64,000 bases of DNA from Ignavibacteriales bacterium (GTDB taxonomy: Bacteria; Bacteroidota; Ignavibacteria; Ignavibacteriales; Ignavibacteriaceae), in assembly GCA_016714125.1 (NCBI GenBank), contig JADJNX010000020.1:124001-188000 (forward strand), given 5' to 3'. Below are positions 55,932 through 64,000 of the stretch, piece after piece. The notes beneath the pieces are model-generated. The model had not been told where the DNA came from, searched no databases, and worked only from the letters and a program-made list of their open reading frames with translations. The translations under genes were made by a program, and so were the position numbers. Position 1 is the stretch's first letter, and every line of letters starts with the position of its first letter.

Positions 55932-57168
55932 AATAAGAAACTTCGGTCCTGTTCGAGAAGGACTTATCGAAAATGACGGATGGATTGATATTAAAAAAAC
56001 GACAGTTTTTATCGGTGATCAAGGAAGTGGAAAAAGCACGATTGCCAAGTTAATTTCAACATTCTCCTGGATTGAGAAAGCATTGACAAAAGGTGATCAC
56101 GATATAAAACATTTTACGAGTCACAATCGGTTTAGAAAGAATTATTGCGAATATCACAAAATTGACAAATATTTTTTTAATCTGGATAAAATCGATTGTG
56201 CTGAAATTGACTACGAGGGTGATTCTTTCCAAATTAATTATCGTTCTGGAAAATTAGAAATTAATCAAGCCTCAAACAACAACTACCTGTTGCCCCAGAT
56301 AATGTATGTTCCAGCAGAGAGGAATTTTATAAGTACCGTTAAACAGATCAAATTGATACAACTGTTTTCCGGGTCTTTAGTCGAATTCATGGCAGAATTT
56401 GATAATGCAAAAAATGCAATTAAAGGTGGATTACAGATCCCAATTAACGAGGCATCCGTTGAATATGATAAATTGAATGATATAGTTAATATAAAGGGAA
56501 AGGATTACAAAGTACAATTACCCGAGACATCAAGTGGTTTTCAATCTGCCGTTCCTTTATTTATGGTATCCTGGTATCTGGCGAATAAAATAAATAAAAA
56601 TGAAAACAGTTTTAATGAAGGTATGAGCACTGATGAATTAAAGCGTTTTAAGCAGGGAGTTCAGGATGTTTGGGATAATATCAATTTTACAGATGAACAA
56701 AGACGGGCTGCTTTATCAGTCCTGGCTTCCAAGTTTAATAATTCTGCATTTATTAACATCGTTGAAGAACCGGAACAGAATCTATTTCCGGGTTCTCAAA
56801 AACAGATACTAAATAGTCTATTGGCATTTGTGAATATGAACAAAGGGAACCAATTAATTTTGACGACTCATAGCCCATATATTATCAATTTTCTCAGTTT
56901 GGCTATTCAGGGTAATTATCTTAATGAAAAAATAAAAAAAACTGATCAATCCGAGAAATTGTTAGCGAAATTAAATTCTATTGTTCCTCTTGAATCGCTA
57001 ATTTCCGGGGATGATGTTGTTATTTATCAATTGTTAGAAAGAAACGGCACTATAAGAGTTCTACCAACTTTTGAGGGAATACCTTCTGATAAGAATTTAC
57101 TGAATAAATCCCTGGCAGATGGAAATGACTATTTCGACTCATTATTAGAGATAGAGCAATCTTTATGA
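55918..57168 (+). CDS. AAA ATPase of the OLD/RloA/PARIS-like (AAA_21) group
   Basis: A 416-residue SMC/OLD-like ATPase with no membrane segment. Walker A GDQGSGKST is at 33-41, the YVPAERNFIS motif at ~130-139, an ABC-signature-like LPETSSGFQS at 201-210, Walker B FINIVEEPEQNLFP at 278-291 and the H-loop LTTHSPY at 315-321. The layout (ATP-binding head with a short helical insert instead of long coiled coils) matches ATPase subunits of several two-gene anti-phage systems. AAGGA lies eight bases before the ATG. The stop overlaps the start of the 163-aa gene (ATGA), so the two products are coupled. It is more AT-rich than its neighbours, and free of frame errors. Confidence 0.85.
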   Translation: MSRIRIRNFGPVREGLIENDGWIDIKKTTVFIGDQGSGKSTIAKLISTFSWIEKALTKGDHDIKHFTSHNRFRKNYCEYHKIDKYFFNLDKIDCAEIDYEGDSFQINYRSGKLEINQASNNNYLLPQIMYVPAERNFISTVKQIKLIQLFSGSLVEFMAEFDNAKNAIKGGLQIPINEASVEYDKLNDIVNIKGKDYKVQLPETSSGFQSAVPLFMVSWYLANKINKNENSFNEGMSTDELKRFKQGVQDVWDNINFTDEQRRAALSVLASKFNNSAFINIVEEPEQNLFPGSQKQILNSLLAFVNMNKGNQLILTTHSPYIINFLSLAIQGNYLNEKIKKTDQSEKLLAKLNSIVPLESLISGDDVVIYQLLERNGTIRVLPTFEGIPSDKNLLNKSLADGNDYFDSLLEIEQSL

Positions 57169-57656
57169 GTTTTGATTTTATTAACTCTCCCTGTAGAGAG
57201 AGCCCCAGAATTGAATCAAAATTTGGGATCTGTGATGATCAAGTTGGTACAAAAGCATATACTGATAGCGGTGATGATTCAAAATGGATTGCTTTTGTTC
57301 GGAATGAGGATGAGAAGGAAATAACTTTTACTGCAATTGATAATTGTCTCGAATTTTTCAAAAACAGAAGCCAGGAAAAAGAGAGTACATGCGACGGAAT
57401 GTTAACCTTTGATGATGGAATTTATTTTGTCGAATTAAAGACACAGGATTCCAATTGGCTTCAGAAAGCACTGGGACAATTGGAAAATACTATAATTTTA
57501 CTTCAGAACCATCATCGGAATTATCGTTTTAAGAAAGCCTTCGCCTGCAATAAAAGACACCCCTCTTTTCATGTGTTCGACAATGAATTGAATAAAAGAT
57601 TTTTCAAACAATATGGATTTAGGATTGATATCAATAATGAAATTATTATCAAATAG
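57165..57656 (+). CDS. Putative PD-(D/E)XK-type effector nuclease partner of the ATPase
   Basis: A 163-residue protein without signal peptide or membrane segment. I do not recognise a named family. The central segment CDGMLTFDDGIYFVELKTQ fits the PD-(D/E)XK nuclease core: Asp77, then Glu90-x-Lys92 on the next strand, followed by a helix (WLQKALGQLENTIILLQ) as in restriction-type nucleases. The N-terminal part is rich in Cys, Glu and Asp (CRESPRIESKFGICDD). Translationally coupled to the ATPase gene. A role as DNA- or RNA-cutting effector controlled by the ATPase is an inference. The stop codon overlaps the right 44-bp repeat. Confidence 0.65.
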   Translation: MSFDFINSPCRESPRIESKFGICDDQVGTKAYTDSGDDSKWIAFVRNEDEKEITFTAIDNCLEFFKNRSQEKESTCDGMLTFDDGIYFVELKTQDSNWLQKALGQLENTIILLQNHHRNYRFKKAFACNKRHPSFHVFDNELNKRFFKQYGFRIDINNEIIIK

Positions 57657-57699
57657 ACTTAGTTTTGTAATTCACTTTTACCGGAGAGTTAGTTGGTCG
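57656..57699 (+). repeat. Right 44-bp direct repeat (att-like), covers DAHP synthase start
   Basis: Right copy of the module-bounding repeat. It includes GGAGAG at 57680-57685 and the TTG start at 57693. Confidence 0.85.
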
Positions 57700-58676
57700 T
57701 AGTTTTTGAGCAGAGAGCAGATGAAGAAGAGATTAACCGTATTGTTGAGAAGATCAAAAATATGGGTTATTCAGTTTTAAAATCTGAGGGTGAGGGGCAA
57801 AGAATCATTGGAATTGGGGGAGTGAAACCGGAAAGTGACATTAAAGAAATCAGTATGATTGAGGGGGTTGCACGGGTTTTAAGCATCTCCGAACCTTATG
57901 TTTTTGCCGGAAGGGATTTTAAACCCGAAAATACAATTATCAATGTGGGGAATGCTTCAATCGGGAGCAAAGAGGTTACGATTATCGCCGGTCCATGTGC
58001 CGTGGAAAATGAATTACAGATCCACACAGTTGCACAATATGTTGCAAAAGCTGGGGCAAAGATTTTAAGAGGTGGCGCTTACAAACCGAGAACATCTCCC
58101 TACTCATTCCAGGGTCTTGGCGAAGACGGTCTCAAATTCATAAGAGATGCTGCTGATTCCAATGGATTAAAAGTGGTAACTGAAATAATCGACCTTACAC
58201 TCATTGACATGATGGGAAAATATACAGATATTTTTCAGGTGGGAGCCCGGAACATGTATAACTACCCGTTGTTAAAAGAACTTGGAAAACTTAACATCCC
58301 CGTCCTCCTGAAAAGAGGTTTGTCTGCAACGATAGATGAACTTTTGATGTCCTCCGAATATATCCTTGCAGGAGGCAACAATAAAGTGATTTTATGTGAA
58401 AGAGGAATTCGTACATTTGAACCCTCTACAAGAAACACATTTGATGTATCTGCCATTCCTGTTATTCAACAAAAAAGCCATCTTCCCGTAATAGCTGACC
58501 CCTCACACGCCACAGGATTCAGAGATATGGTTATACCTGTTGCCAGAGCTGCTGTAGCAGCAGGAGCAGACGGTTTAATAATTGAAGTGCACAACGATCC
58601 CAACAAAGCATTATCCGATGGTCCTCAGGCATTATTGCCCGATCAATTCGAAAAGCTGATCTCGAGATCAGATTAA
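57693..58676 (+). CDS. aroF: 3-deoxy-7-phosphoheptulonate (DAHP) synthase, AroF/Thermotoga type
   Basis: A 327-residue enzyme making DAHP from phosphoenolpyruvate and erythrose 4-phosphate, the first step to aromatic amino acids. The N-terminal ferredoxin-like regulatory domain (MVVVFEQRADEEEINRIVEKIKNMGYSV, residues 1-70) marks the feedback-regulated type I-beta form. The TIM barrel has AGPCAVEN, RGGAYKPRTSPYSFQGLGEDGL, VLLKRG, CERGIRTFE and IADPSHATG. The start is TTG: homologues begin MVVV, an in-frame TAG precedes it, and GGAGAG is seven bases upstream. The start region lies in the right 44-bp repeat, so the module reconstituted the gene rather than breaking it. Confidence 0.93.
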   Translation: MVVVFEQRADEEEINRIVEKIKNMGYSVLKSEGEGQRIIGIGGVKPESDIKEISMIEGVARVLSISEPYVFAGRDFKPENTIINVGNASIGSKEVTIIAGPCAVENELQIHTVAQYVAKAGAKILRGGAYKPRTSPYSFQGLGEDGLKFIRDAADSNGLKVVTEIIDLTLIDMMGKYTDIFQVGARNMYNYPLLKELGKLNIPVLLKRGLSATIDELLMSSEYILAGGNNKVILCERGIRTFEPSTRNTFDVSAIPVIQQKSHLPVIADPSHATGFRDMVIPVARAAVAAGADGLIIEVHNDPNKALSDGPQALLPDQFEKLISRSD

Positions 58677-58681
58677 TTGCT

Positions 58682-60241
58682 TCAGCGATTGGAAGACACA
58701 TTTAGGATTGCCGAAGCTACATTTTCACCATCAATAGCTGCTGAAACAATTCCTCCTGCATAACCTGCCCCTTCACCACAAGGATATAATCCTTTAATTT
58801 GTGGATGCATTAAAGTTTTCCGGTCTCTCGGAATTCTAACGGGTGCTGAAGTCCTCGATTCAACTGCCAGCATTTGTGCATCAGAACTTATATACCCCTT
58901 CAAATTTGCATCAAATTTCTTCAGAGCTTCTTTTAGTCGGTTGGAAATCTCAATGGGCAGGACTTCATGGAGATCGGTTGAAACCGTTCCGGGGATGTAA
59001 CTTGACTTGGGGAGAGAGGTCGAAACTCTTCCTTTCAGAAAATCGATAACTCTTTGTGCGGGGGCAGTCTGGGTTTTTCCTCCTGCTTCCCACGCCGACA
59101 ATTCAACCATTTTCTGATATTCCAATGCAGCGAGTGGACCATATTCGTTGAATTGAGTCCAGTCCTGTGGGGTCACTTCAACAACAAACCCTGAATTGGC
59201 AAATGGAGAATCTCTTCTTGAGACCGACATTCCGTTAACCACAAGTTCACCCGGGGCACTTGAAGCCGGAACCATTATACCCCCCGGGCACATACAAAAA
59301 GAATATACACCTCTGCCCTGAACCTGACACGAAAGAGAATAACTTGCTGCCGGAAGGAATTCGCTTCTGGTTTTTGAATGATATCTTGCCTCATCGATAA
59401 ATAACTGAGGATGTTCGATCCTGACTCCCAGTGCAAAAGGTTTTGCTTCGATCAGAATCTTTTCGTCATGTAAAAGATAATAAATATCTCTCGCTGAGTG
59501 ACCGGTGGCGAGTATGACCGCATCGCCGAGGAATTCTTCAATGCCATTTACTTTAACACCTTTTATAGTGTCACCATTTCTGATAATACCGGTAACTCTT
59601 GAGTCGAAATGGATCTCACCACCATATTTTAAAATTGTCTCTCGCATAGCAGCCACAATAACGGGAAGTTTATTTGAACCAATGTGTGGGTGGGCGTCCA
59701 CGAGAATGTCGGGATCGGCTCCATGCATCACCAGAATATTCAGGATTTTTAAAACATTCCCTCGTTTGTCAGAACGAGTATAAAGTTTTCCGTCGCTGTA
59801 GGTTCCCGCTCCTCCCTCGCCAAAACAATAGTTGGAATCGGGATTTACCTGATGAAACTGCATTATTGCCTTAATATCTCTTCTGCGGCTGCGAACATCT
59901 TTTCCCCTCTCAATTATTATCGGTTTGATCCCTGCTTCGAGAAGGTGTAATGCTGCAAAAATTCCTGCCGGACCCGCTCCAACAATTACCACCCTTTTAT
60001 CAGATGATGCCTCTTTGTATAGAGGTGGGTGAACAGGAGTAACCACATCTTCATCGATAAAAACAAGAGCTTTAAATCTATAAATGGGGAACTTGCTTCG
60101 GGCATCTATTGATCTTTTGGAGATGTAATAACCGGTGACATTTGTCCGGTCTTCTTTTACTGTTTCCAGGATCAAAGTCCTGATCTTCTCATTGTCGCGG
60201 GAATCTTCAGGTTTAACAACTATTTCAATTTCTTTTACCAT
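58682..60241 (-). CDS. COG2509-type FAD-dependent dehydrogenase, uncharacterised
   Basis: A 519-residue flavoprotein. An N-terminal ~85-residue domain (YYISKRSIDARSKFPIYRFKALV) precedes the Rossmann FAD site VVIVGAGPAGIFAALHLLEAGIKPIIIERG. The motifs CFGEGGAGTYSDGKLYTRS, LVDAHPHIGSNKLP, ATGHSARDIYYLL, FALGVRIEHPQ, CMCPGG and GLYPCGEGAGYAGGIVSAAIDG are hallmarks of this family. The frame is intact. The family has no established substrate. It converges on aroF, whose stop is five bases away. Confidence 0.88.
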   Translation of the reverse strand: MVKEIEIVVKPEDSRDNEKIRTLILETVKEDRTNVTGYYISKRSIDARSKFPIYRFKALVFIDEDVVTPVHPPLYKEASSDKRVVIVGAGPAGIFAALHLLEAGIKPIIIERGKDVRSRRRDIKAIMQFHQVNPDSNYCFGEGGAGTYSDGKLYTRSDKRGNVLKILNILVMHGADPDILVDAHPHIGSNKLPVIVAAMRETILKYGGEIHFDSRVTGIIRNGDTIKGVKVNGIEEFLGDAVILATGHSARDIYYLLHDEKILIEAKPFALGVRIEHPQLFIDEARYHSKTRSEFLPAASYSLSCQVQGRGVYSFCMCPGGIMVPASSAPGELVVNGMSVSRRDSPFANSGFVVEVTPQDWTQFNEYGPLAALEYQKMVELSAWEAGGKTQTAPAQRVIDFLKGRVSTSLPKSSYIPGTVSTDLHEVLPIEISNRLKEALKKFDANLKGYISSDAQMLAVESRTSAPVRIPRDRKTLMHPQIKGLYPCGEGAGYAGGIVSAAIDGENVASAILNVSSNR

Positions 60242-60317
60242 TGGTCACACAGTTTTAATAGATTTGTTGCAGAGTTTTTTATTTTATGACATTAAATAAA
60301 ATCAATTTGGAGCAAAG

Positions 60318-60884
60318 ATGATTAAAACGATGAAAAGTTTTATTCCATTGTTATTCCCTTTTCTGATTATTTTCATTGGATGCGAAAATGAGATAGAAAA
60401 CAACTATCATGCTCTAAAGGCAGAAAAGAAAAGCCATAATATTTCTGAACTTGTCAATAAGTATAATGGAACCATATTAAGTGAAGTAAATAACGATGAT
60501 CAACTTTTTGGTTTGCCGGGAAGTGTGGTTGTTCTGGATACTATCACTGAGGGAGTTGTTGAGATTGGTAAAAAGAAATATCTGAAGTCGAAACTTGCCT
60601 CAAAACCTGATTTTATGAAGGATTCAGAAGTTTACCTTCTTATTGCTTGCAATGAGTCCACTCGTCAGAAGATAAATACATTTGGCAATAACGAACTTCA
60701 GGTGGCTGTGGAGTTGGAAAAGATCACAAAAGGAATTGATCAGCTGGCAACCTCACTCGGTTCGGTGATTAGATATGCCGGGGAAGTTCACTATACTCTT
60801 ATTGAGGGGAATACTCTCGATGTACTCGAAACTGAATCAGACTACTATTTTAAACACCTTCACAACCAAAGAGAGTTTCTTTAG
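60318..60884 (+). CDS. Uncharacterised lipoprotein
   Basis: A 188-residue protein with a lipoprotein signal peptide (lipobox FIGC, Cys at ~22). The mature chain is mixed alpha/beta with no recognised motif (VVVLDTITEGVVEIGKKKYLKSKL, AVELEKITKGIDQLATSLGS). Membrane anchoring by Lgt is expected. GGAGCAAAG before the ATG supports the start. It converges on, and overlaps by four bases, the histidine-kinase gene. Confidence 0.7.
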   Translation: MIKTMKSFIPLLFPFLIIFIGCENEIENNYHALKAEKKSHNISELVNKYNGTILSEVNNDDQLFGLPGSVVVLDTITEGVVEIGKKKYLKSKLASKPDFMKDSEVYLLIACNESTRQKINTFGNNELQVAVELEKITKGIDQLATSLGSVIRYAGEVHYTLIEGNTLDVLETESDYYFKHLHNQREFL

Positions 60885-62754
60885 CATTTTGCAGCCGGGA
60901 GAGTGAATGAAACGGTTGTCCCACGATTCTGTTCACTTTCAACACTGAGTGTGCCATCCATTTTTTCGGTCAATTCCTTGCAGATTAATAAACCAAGTCC
61001 CGAGCCTTTTTCTTTTCTGGTACCGGGGGTTGATTTTGCAGAGGCGATATTAAACATCTTATCCAGTCTTTCCTGCAATATACCTTGTCCATGGTCGGCA
61101 ACGGATGTAATGATCATTCCATCAACAATTTTTGAGGATACAACAACATTGTTTCCCGGTTCACTAAATTTTATTGCATTAGTCAACAGATTGCGTAAGA
61201 CAGTTAGAATCATCTCATTATCGGCGACCACTTCAATTGTTTGGTCACACTTATTTTCGATGATTATCCCTTTTTCTCCTGATACGGAGGCTACTTGTTG
61301 AATTGACTTGACTACAACCTCATGAATTCTTAGCTGTTCAAATTTTGCTTTGAGGTTGTTCTGTGAAGCTCTCGACCAGCTTAAAATGGATTCAAGCAGA
61401 TGATATTGATTATTGGCAGTTTCAAAACTGTTTTTTATAAAGTTCTTTTTTTCCTCTTCTGAGAGGGAGTCGAATTCCGAATCAAGCAATTCAAGTGAAT
61501 TTAGTAGAGGGTGGAATGGTCCCCTCAGGTCATGAGCCAGGATGGATATAAATTTATCTTTGTGATCATTTGTTTCGCGAAGTTCTTCAGTCATCGATTC
61601 CAACATCGAAAGTTTTTCTCGTCTTTCAGAAATGTCAGTTATCCTTACCAGAATAAATTTTTCTTCGTGAAAATTGAATTCAGTAATGACGATCTCACCC
61701 CAAAACTCTCTACCTTTCATGGAAACATATTCAATCTCACTAGACCATTTCCCAGTTGTTTTAAGCGATTCAGCAATTGCCGCGATTTCTTCAGCAGAGA
61801 AAGTATATTTATGATAAACAAAGCCTTTGGTTGTACTTAGATCCGTTCCGTCAGGAATTTCAAACAGTTCTCGAGCTTTTAAATTCGCGATAATGATAAA
61901 ATTGGTATCAGGTTGAACAAGAAAAATAGCATCTGAAGAAGAATCAAAAACCATGCTAAAGAGGGAACTGGAATATTCAGCTTTTCTTTCGATACTTCTT
62001 TTTCAGTTATGTCATATCCAAAAATAGCGAATCTGAATACTTCACCGGTCTCGTCAAAGACGGGGTAGATCGAATTTGAAATAACTCTTCCAAAACGCTG
62101 ATCTTCAAAAACCACAGGCAGTTTGGTTCGCTTCACCTGATTCAACATAGTTTTTCTATTATCTGCTACCTCTTTGTCCAGTAATTCAAATGCATTTTTA
62201 CCATTGAGTTCGGTAAGAGTTTTGTTCATTCGTTGTGCTGTAATTTCATTTGCGATAACGATGGTACCGTCGAGTTCAATCAGAAGGGAGGATTCAGTTA
62301 TGGAATTTAATAATTGTTTTAACAGATTTTCACTTCTGGCAATTTCACTATCCGACTGTTTTTGCCTGGTTATATCGGTAATGAATCCTTCGAGGAAAAG
62401 AAGTTCATGGTCATCGTTGAATATTCCGGAGCCTTTTTCCCAAACCCATCTGATATCACCCGAGCGGGTTAAAATCTTATATTCAAGTGTGAAGGGTTCT
62501 CTTTTATCAAGGTGGCTCTGTATTTCCGCCCACACATAATCTCTATATTCAGGCAGGATGAGGGAGTCATAAAAAACTTCTTGATTGGTAAATTCTTTTG
62601 GGAAGTAGCCGGTAAGTTCAGCAGATCCTTCCGAAACAAACATCATAGTCCATTCGGAGTCGTTTTTGCATCTATATGCCAATCCCGGTAAATAATTAAA
62701 CCAGTTCTCAAATAATGAAGGCTGCGTAAATATCAATTCGGTATCAGCTGACAT
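60881..62754 (-). CDS. PAS-domain sensor histidine kinase, frameshifted
   Basis: A soluble kinase. It has three PAS/PAC regions (WFNYLPGLAYRCKNDSEW..DIRWVWEKGSG; ITESSLLIELDGTIVIANE; VFDSSSDAIFLVQPDTNFIIIA), a HisKA domain with phospho-acceptor His in ILAHDLRGPFHPLLNS, and a HATPase domain (N box NLLTNAIKFSEPG, G1 DHGQGI, G2 GSGLGLLICKELTEKM). The frame breaks at a T4 run on the + strand (61982-61985), i.e. AAAA in the gene; one extra A joins EVSKEK to AEYSSSLFSMVFDSS. Restored length is ~625 aa. No membrane helix, so it senses a cytoplasmic signal; no response regulator is adjacent. Confidence 0.85.
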
Positions 62755-62850
62755 TTTAGTTTCAATCGTTCACATAAATAAAATTAAATACAATTCATTG
62801 CAAACTTATATTTAATTATAAGTAAAAACAAGAAAAATATTCTTTGGGAA

Positions 62851-62968
62851 CTTCAGAGCTTCAGAGCTTCAGAGTTTCAGAACTTTAGAACTCGAGAACT
62901 TTAGAACTCAAGTCACTCAAGTACTCAGGTACTCAGGTACTCTGGTACTCAAGTACTCAGGTACTCCC
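62851..62968 (+). repeat. Period-8 array of 14 units (CTTCAGAG to ACTCAGGT)
   Basis: Fourteen uninterrupted 8-base units: CTTCAGAG three times, TTTCAGAA, CTTTAGAA, CTCGAGAA, CTTTAGAA, CTCAAGTC, then ACTCAAGT, ACTCAGGT, ACTCAGGT, ACTCTGGT, ACTCAAGT, ACTCAGGT. The unit drifts along the array yet never loses phase. The ACTCAGGT word is related to the array at 12033. It fills most of the 321-base gap 62755-63075 between the divergent histidine-kinase and aceE genes. Confidence 0.85.
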
Positions 62969-63061
62969 TTCACATTCTGACAAAGTTTTAGTAAATTTGT
63001 AAGTTTGAAAATAATATTTTCTTCCCCCCGTTACTGACTAAGAATACGAACATCGAAAAAC

Positions 63062-63073
63062 TAAAGGCCTTTA
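63062..63073. promoter_or_regulatory. 12-bp perfect palindrome covering the aceE ribosome site
   Basis: TAAAGGCCTTTA, two bases before the aceE ATG, contains AAAGG, the likely ribosome-binding sequence. A regulator or RNA dimer contact at this site could control translation; this is only suggested by position. Confidence 0.3.
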
Positions 63074-63075
63074 AT

Positions 63076-64000
63076 ATGACAGAAGACAAAAATTTGCGTG
63101 AAATTCAGGAGTTGGAAAATCAGGAATGGTTATACTCACTGGATTATGTGCTACAAAATGGCGGAAAAGAGAGAGTTGTTGAGTTATTACAACTTCTTCA
63201 AATCAGGGCGCACAAAGCAGGTGTACAAATCCCGTTCACGGCAAATACACCATATATAAACACAATCCCAAGGGAAAAACAGGTTACTTTCCCCGGCGAT
63301 AGAGAAATTGAAAGAAGAATAAAAAGCATTATCCGTTGGAATGCAATGGCGATGGTTGTCAGAGCTAATAAAATTGAGAACGGAATTGGCGGGCATATCT
63401 CAACTTATGCTTCAGTTGCAACACTTCTTGAAATCGGATTTAATCATTTCTTTAGGGCAAGAAGTGAAAATCACCCCGGTGATATGATTTATTTCCAGGG
63501 ACATGCTTCTCCGGGTATTTACGCAAGAGCATTCCTTGAGGGAAGACTTTCAGTAGAGCAACTTGAAAATTTTAGAAGAGAACTAAAACCCAACAGAGGT
63601 CTTTCCTCATATCCACATCCATGGTTGATGCCTGATTTTTGGCAGTTCCCAACCGTTTCGATGGGTCTGGGACCTCTTCAGGCAATTTATCAAGCAAGAT
63701 TTAACAGATACCTCGAAGACAGAGGACTGATTCCAAAAAGTGATGCAAAAGTAATTGCATACCTTGGTGACGGTGAAACAGATGAACCGGAATCACTCGG
63801 AGCTATCTCGCTCGCTTCCCGCGAAAAACTTGACAACTTGATCTTTGTTATCAACTGTAACCTCCAGCGACTTGACGGTCCTGTAAGAGGTAATGGAAAA
63901 ATCATTCAGGAACTTGAAGCTTCATTCAGAGGTGCAGGTTGGAATGTAATTAAGGTTGTTTGGGGTTCCGATTGGGATCCATTGCTTGAGAAAGATGACA
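63076..64000 (+). CDS. aceE: Pyruvate dehydrogenase E1, homodimeric type, N-terminal part
   Basis: The frame from the ATG at 63076 runs off the window end (308 codons seen; the full enzyme is ~880-890 aa). It follows AceE closely: ENQEWLYSLDYVLQNGG, TPYINTIPREKQ, FPGDREIERRIKSIIRWNAMAMVVRAN, GGHISTYASVATLLEIGFNHFFRA, DMIYFQGHASPGIYARAFLEGRL, and the thiamine-diphosphate motif GDGETDEPES ending in the NCNLQRLDGPVRGNGKIIQELE segment. It decarboxylates pyruvate in the pyruvate dehydrogenase complex. The partner aceF/lpd genes would lie downstream, outside the window. Confidence 0.95.
   Translation, partial: MTEDKNLREIQELENQEWLYSLDYVLQNGGKERVVELLQLLQIRAHKAGVQIPFTANTPYINTIPREKQVTFPGDREIERRIKSIIRWNAMAMVVRANKIENGIGGHISTYASVATLLEIGFNHFFRARSENHPGDMIYFQGHASPGIYARAFLEGRLSVEQLENFRRELKPNRGLSSYPHPWLMPDFWQFPTVSMGLGPLQAIYQARFNRYLEDRGLIPKSDAKVIAYLGDGETDEPESLGAISLASREKLDNLIFVINCNLQRLDGPVRGNGKIIQELEASFRGAGWNVIKVVWGSDWDPLLEKDD

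Larger units (their letters stand above)
55738..57699 (+). mobile_element. Inserted ATPase-nuclease module bounded by 44-bp direct repeats
   Basis: The 44-base sequence at 55738-55781 is repeated at 57656-57699 with a single mismatch (T/C). The right copy contains the ribosome site GGAGAG, the TTG start and the first two codons of the DAHP synthase gene, so the repeat is its original 5' region duplicated by the insertion. The 1.9 kb between holds short leader frames, an AAA ATPase gene and a small putative nuclease gene, and no recombinase. The layout fits site-specific integration (att-type repeats) by an enzyme supplied elsewhere, or homologous duplication. The right repeat begins within the nuclease stop codon. 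Confidence 0.7.

Noticed and set aside
62851..62968. CRISPR-like or direct-repeat origin element
   Set aside because: The 8-base units are contiguous with no spacers, and no replication gene or AT-rich unwinding element with DnaA boxes is adjacent.

Overview
The window is AT-rich DNA from a Gram-negative bacterium of the Bacteroidota/Chlorobiota/Ignavibacteriota assemblage, most likely Ignavibacteriota. This lineage call is an inference. It rests on five or more secreted proteins ending in a Por/type IX secretion (T9SS) sorting domain, three TonB-dependent receptors with carboxypeptidase-regulatory-like N-termini (one paired with a DUF4249 lipoprotein), lipoproteins, complex I genes and a homodimeric-type AceE. 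No rRNA, tRNA or CRISPR was seen.

Layout. 0-9.5 kb holds housekeeping genes on the + strand: the end of ornithine aminotransferase, a PTS IIA protein, lgt, rlmB, an aminotransferase, an M16 peptidase and nuoGHI. 9.7-33.6 kb is envelope and secretion territory: TonB receptors, a LytTR regulator, an esterase, a HisH-like pseudoenzyme, DoxX, a three-gene HipB-HipS-HipT type toxin-antitoxin locus, and T9SS cargo (a beta-helix protein, a DUF4397/cohesin-like/dockerin protein, an alpha-amylase, a reprolysin-type metalloprotease and an M23 peptidase). 33.7-43.3 kb carries a FAD-linked oxidase, a periplasmic molybdenum hydroxylase pair, transporters, a DUF72 protein, an RmlD-like reductase and a PfkB kinase. 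43.6-55.7 kb holds an exported TPR-CHAT protease, a TonB receptor, a MacAB-like ABC export operon and a TPR protein. 55.7-57.7 kb is a compact inserted module (AAA ATPase plus putative PD-(D/E)XK nuclease) bounded by 44-bp direct repeats, the right one containing the start of a DAHP synthase gene. The window ends with a COG2509 flavoprotein, a lipoprotein, a PAS histidine kinase and the start of aceE.

Two window-wide patterns stand out. First, many intergenic spaces contain degenerate tandem 'word' arrays of period 7, 8 or 9. They often begin within a few bases of a stop codon, and at several junctions they are mirrored by the reverse-complement array across a terminator. Second, reading frames are broken unusually often: about twenty frameshifts, most explained by one missing base in a homopolymer, plus five in-frame stops between 30 and 40 kb. 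Because conserved genes such as lgt are hit, sequencing or assembly error is the simplest explanation for most, but a few loci look truly degraded.

The best candidate for an undescribed system is the repeat-bounded ATPase-nuclease pair at 55738-57699, which has the build of a small anti-phage defence cassette.
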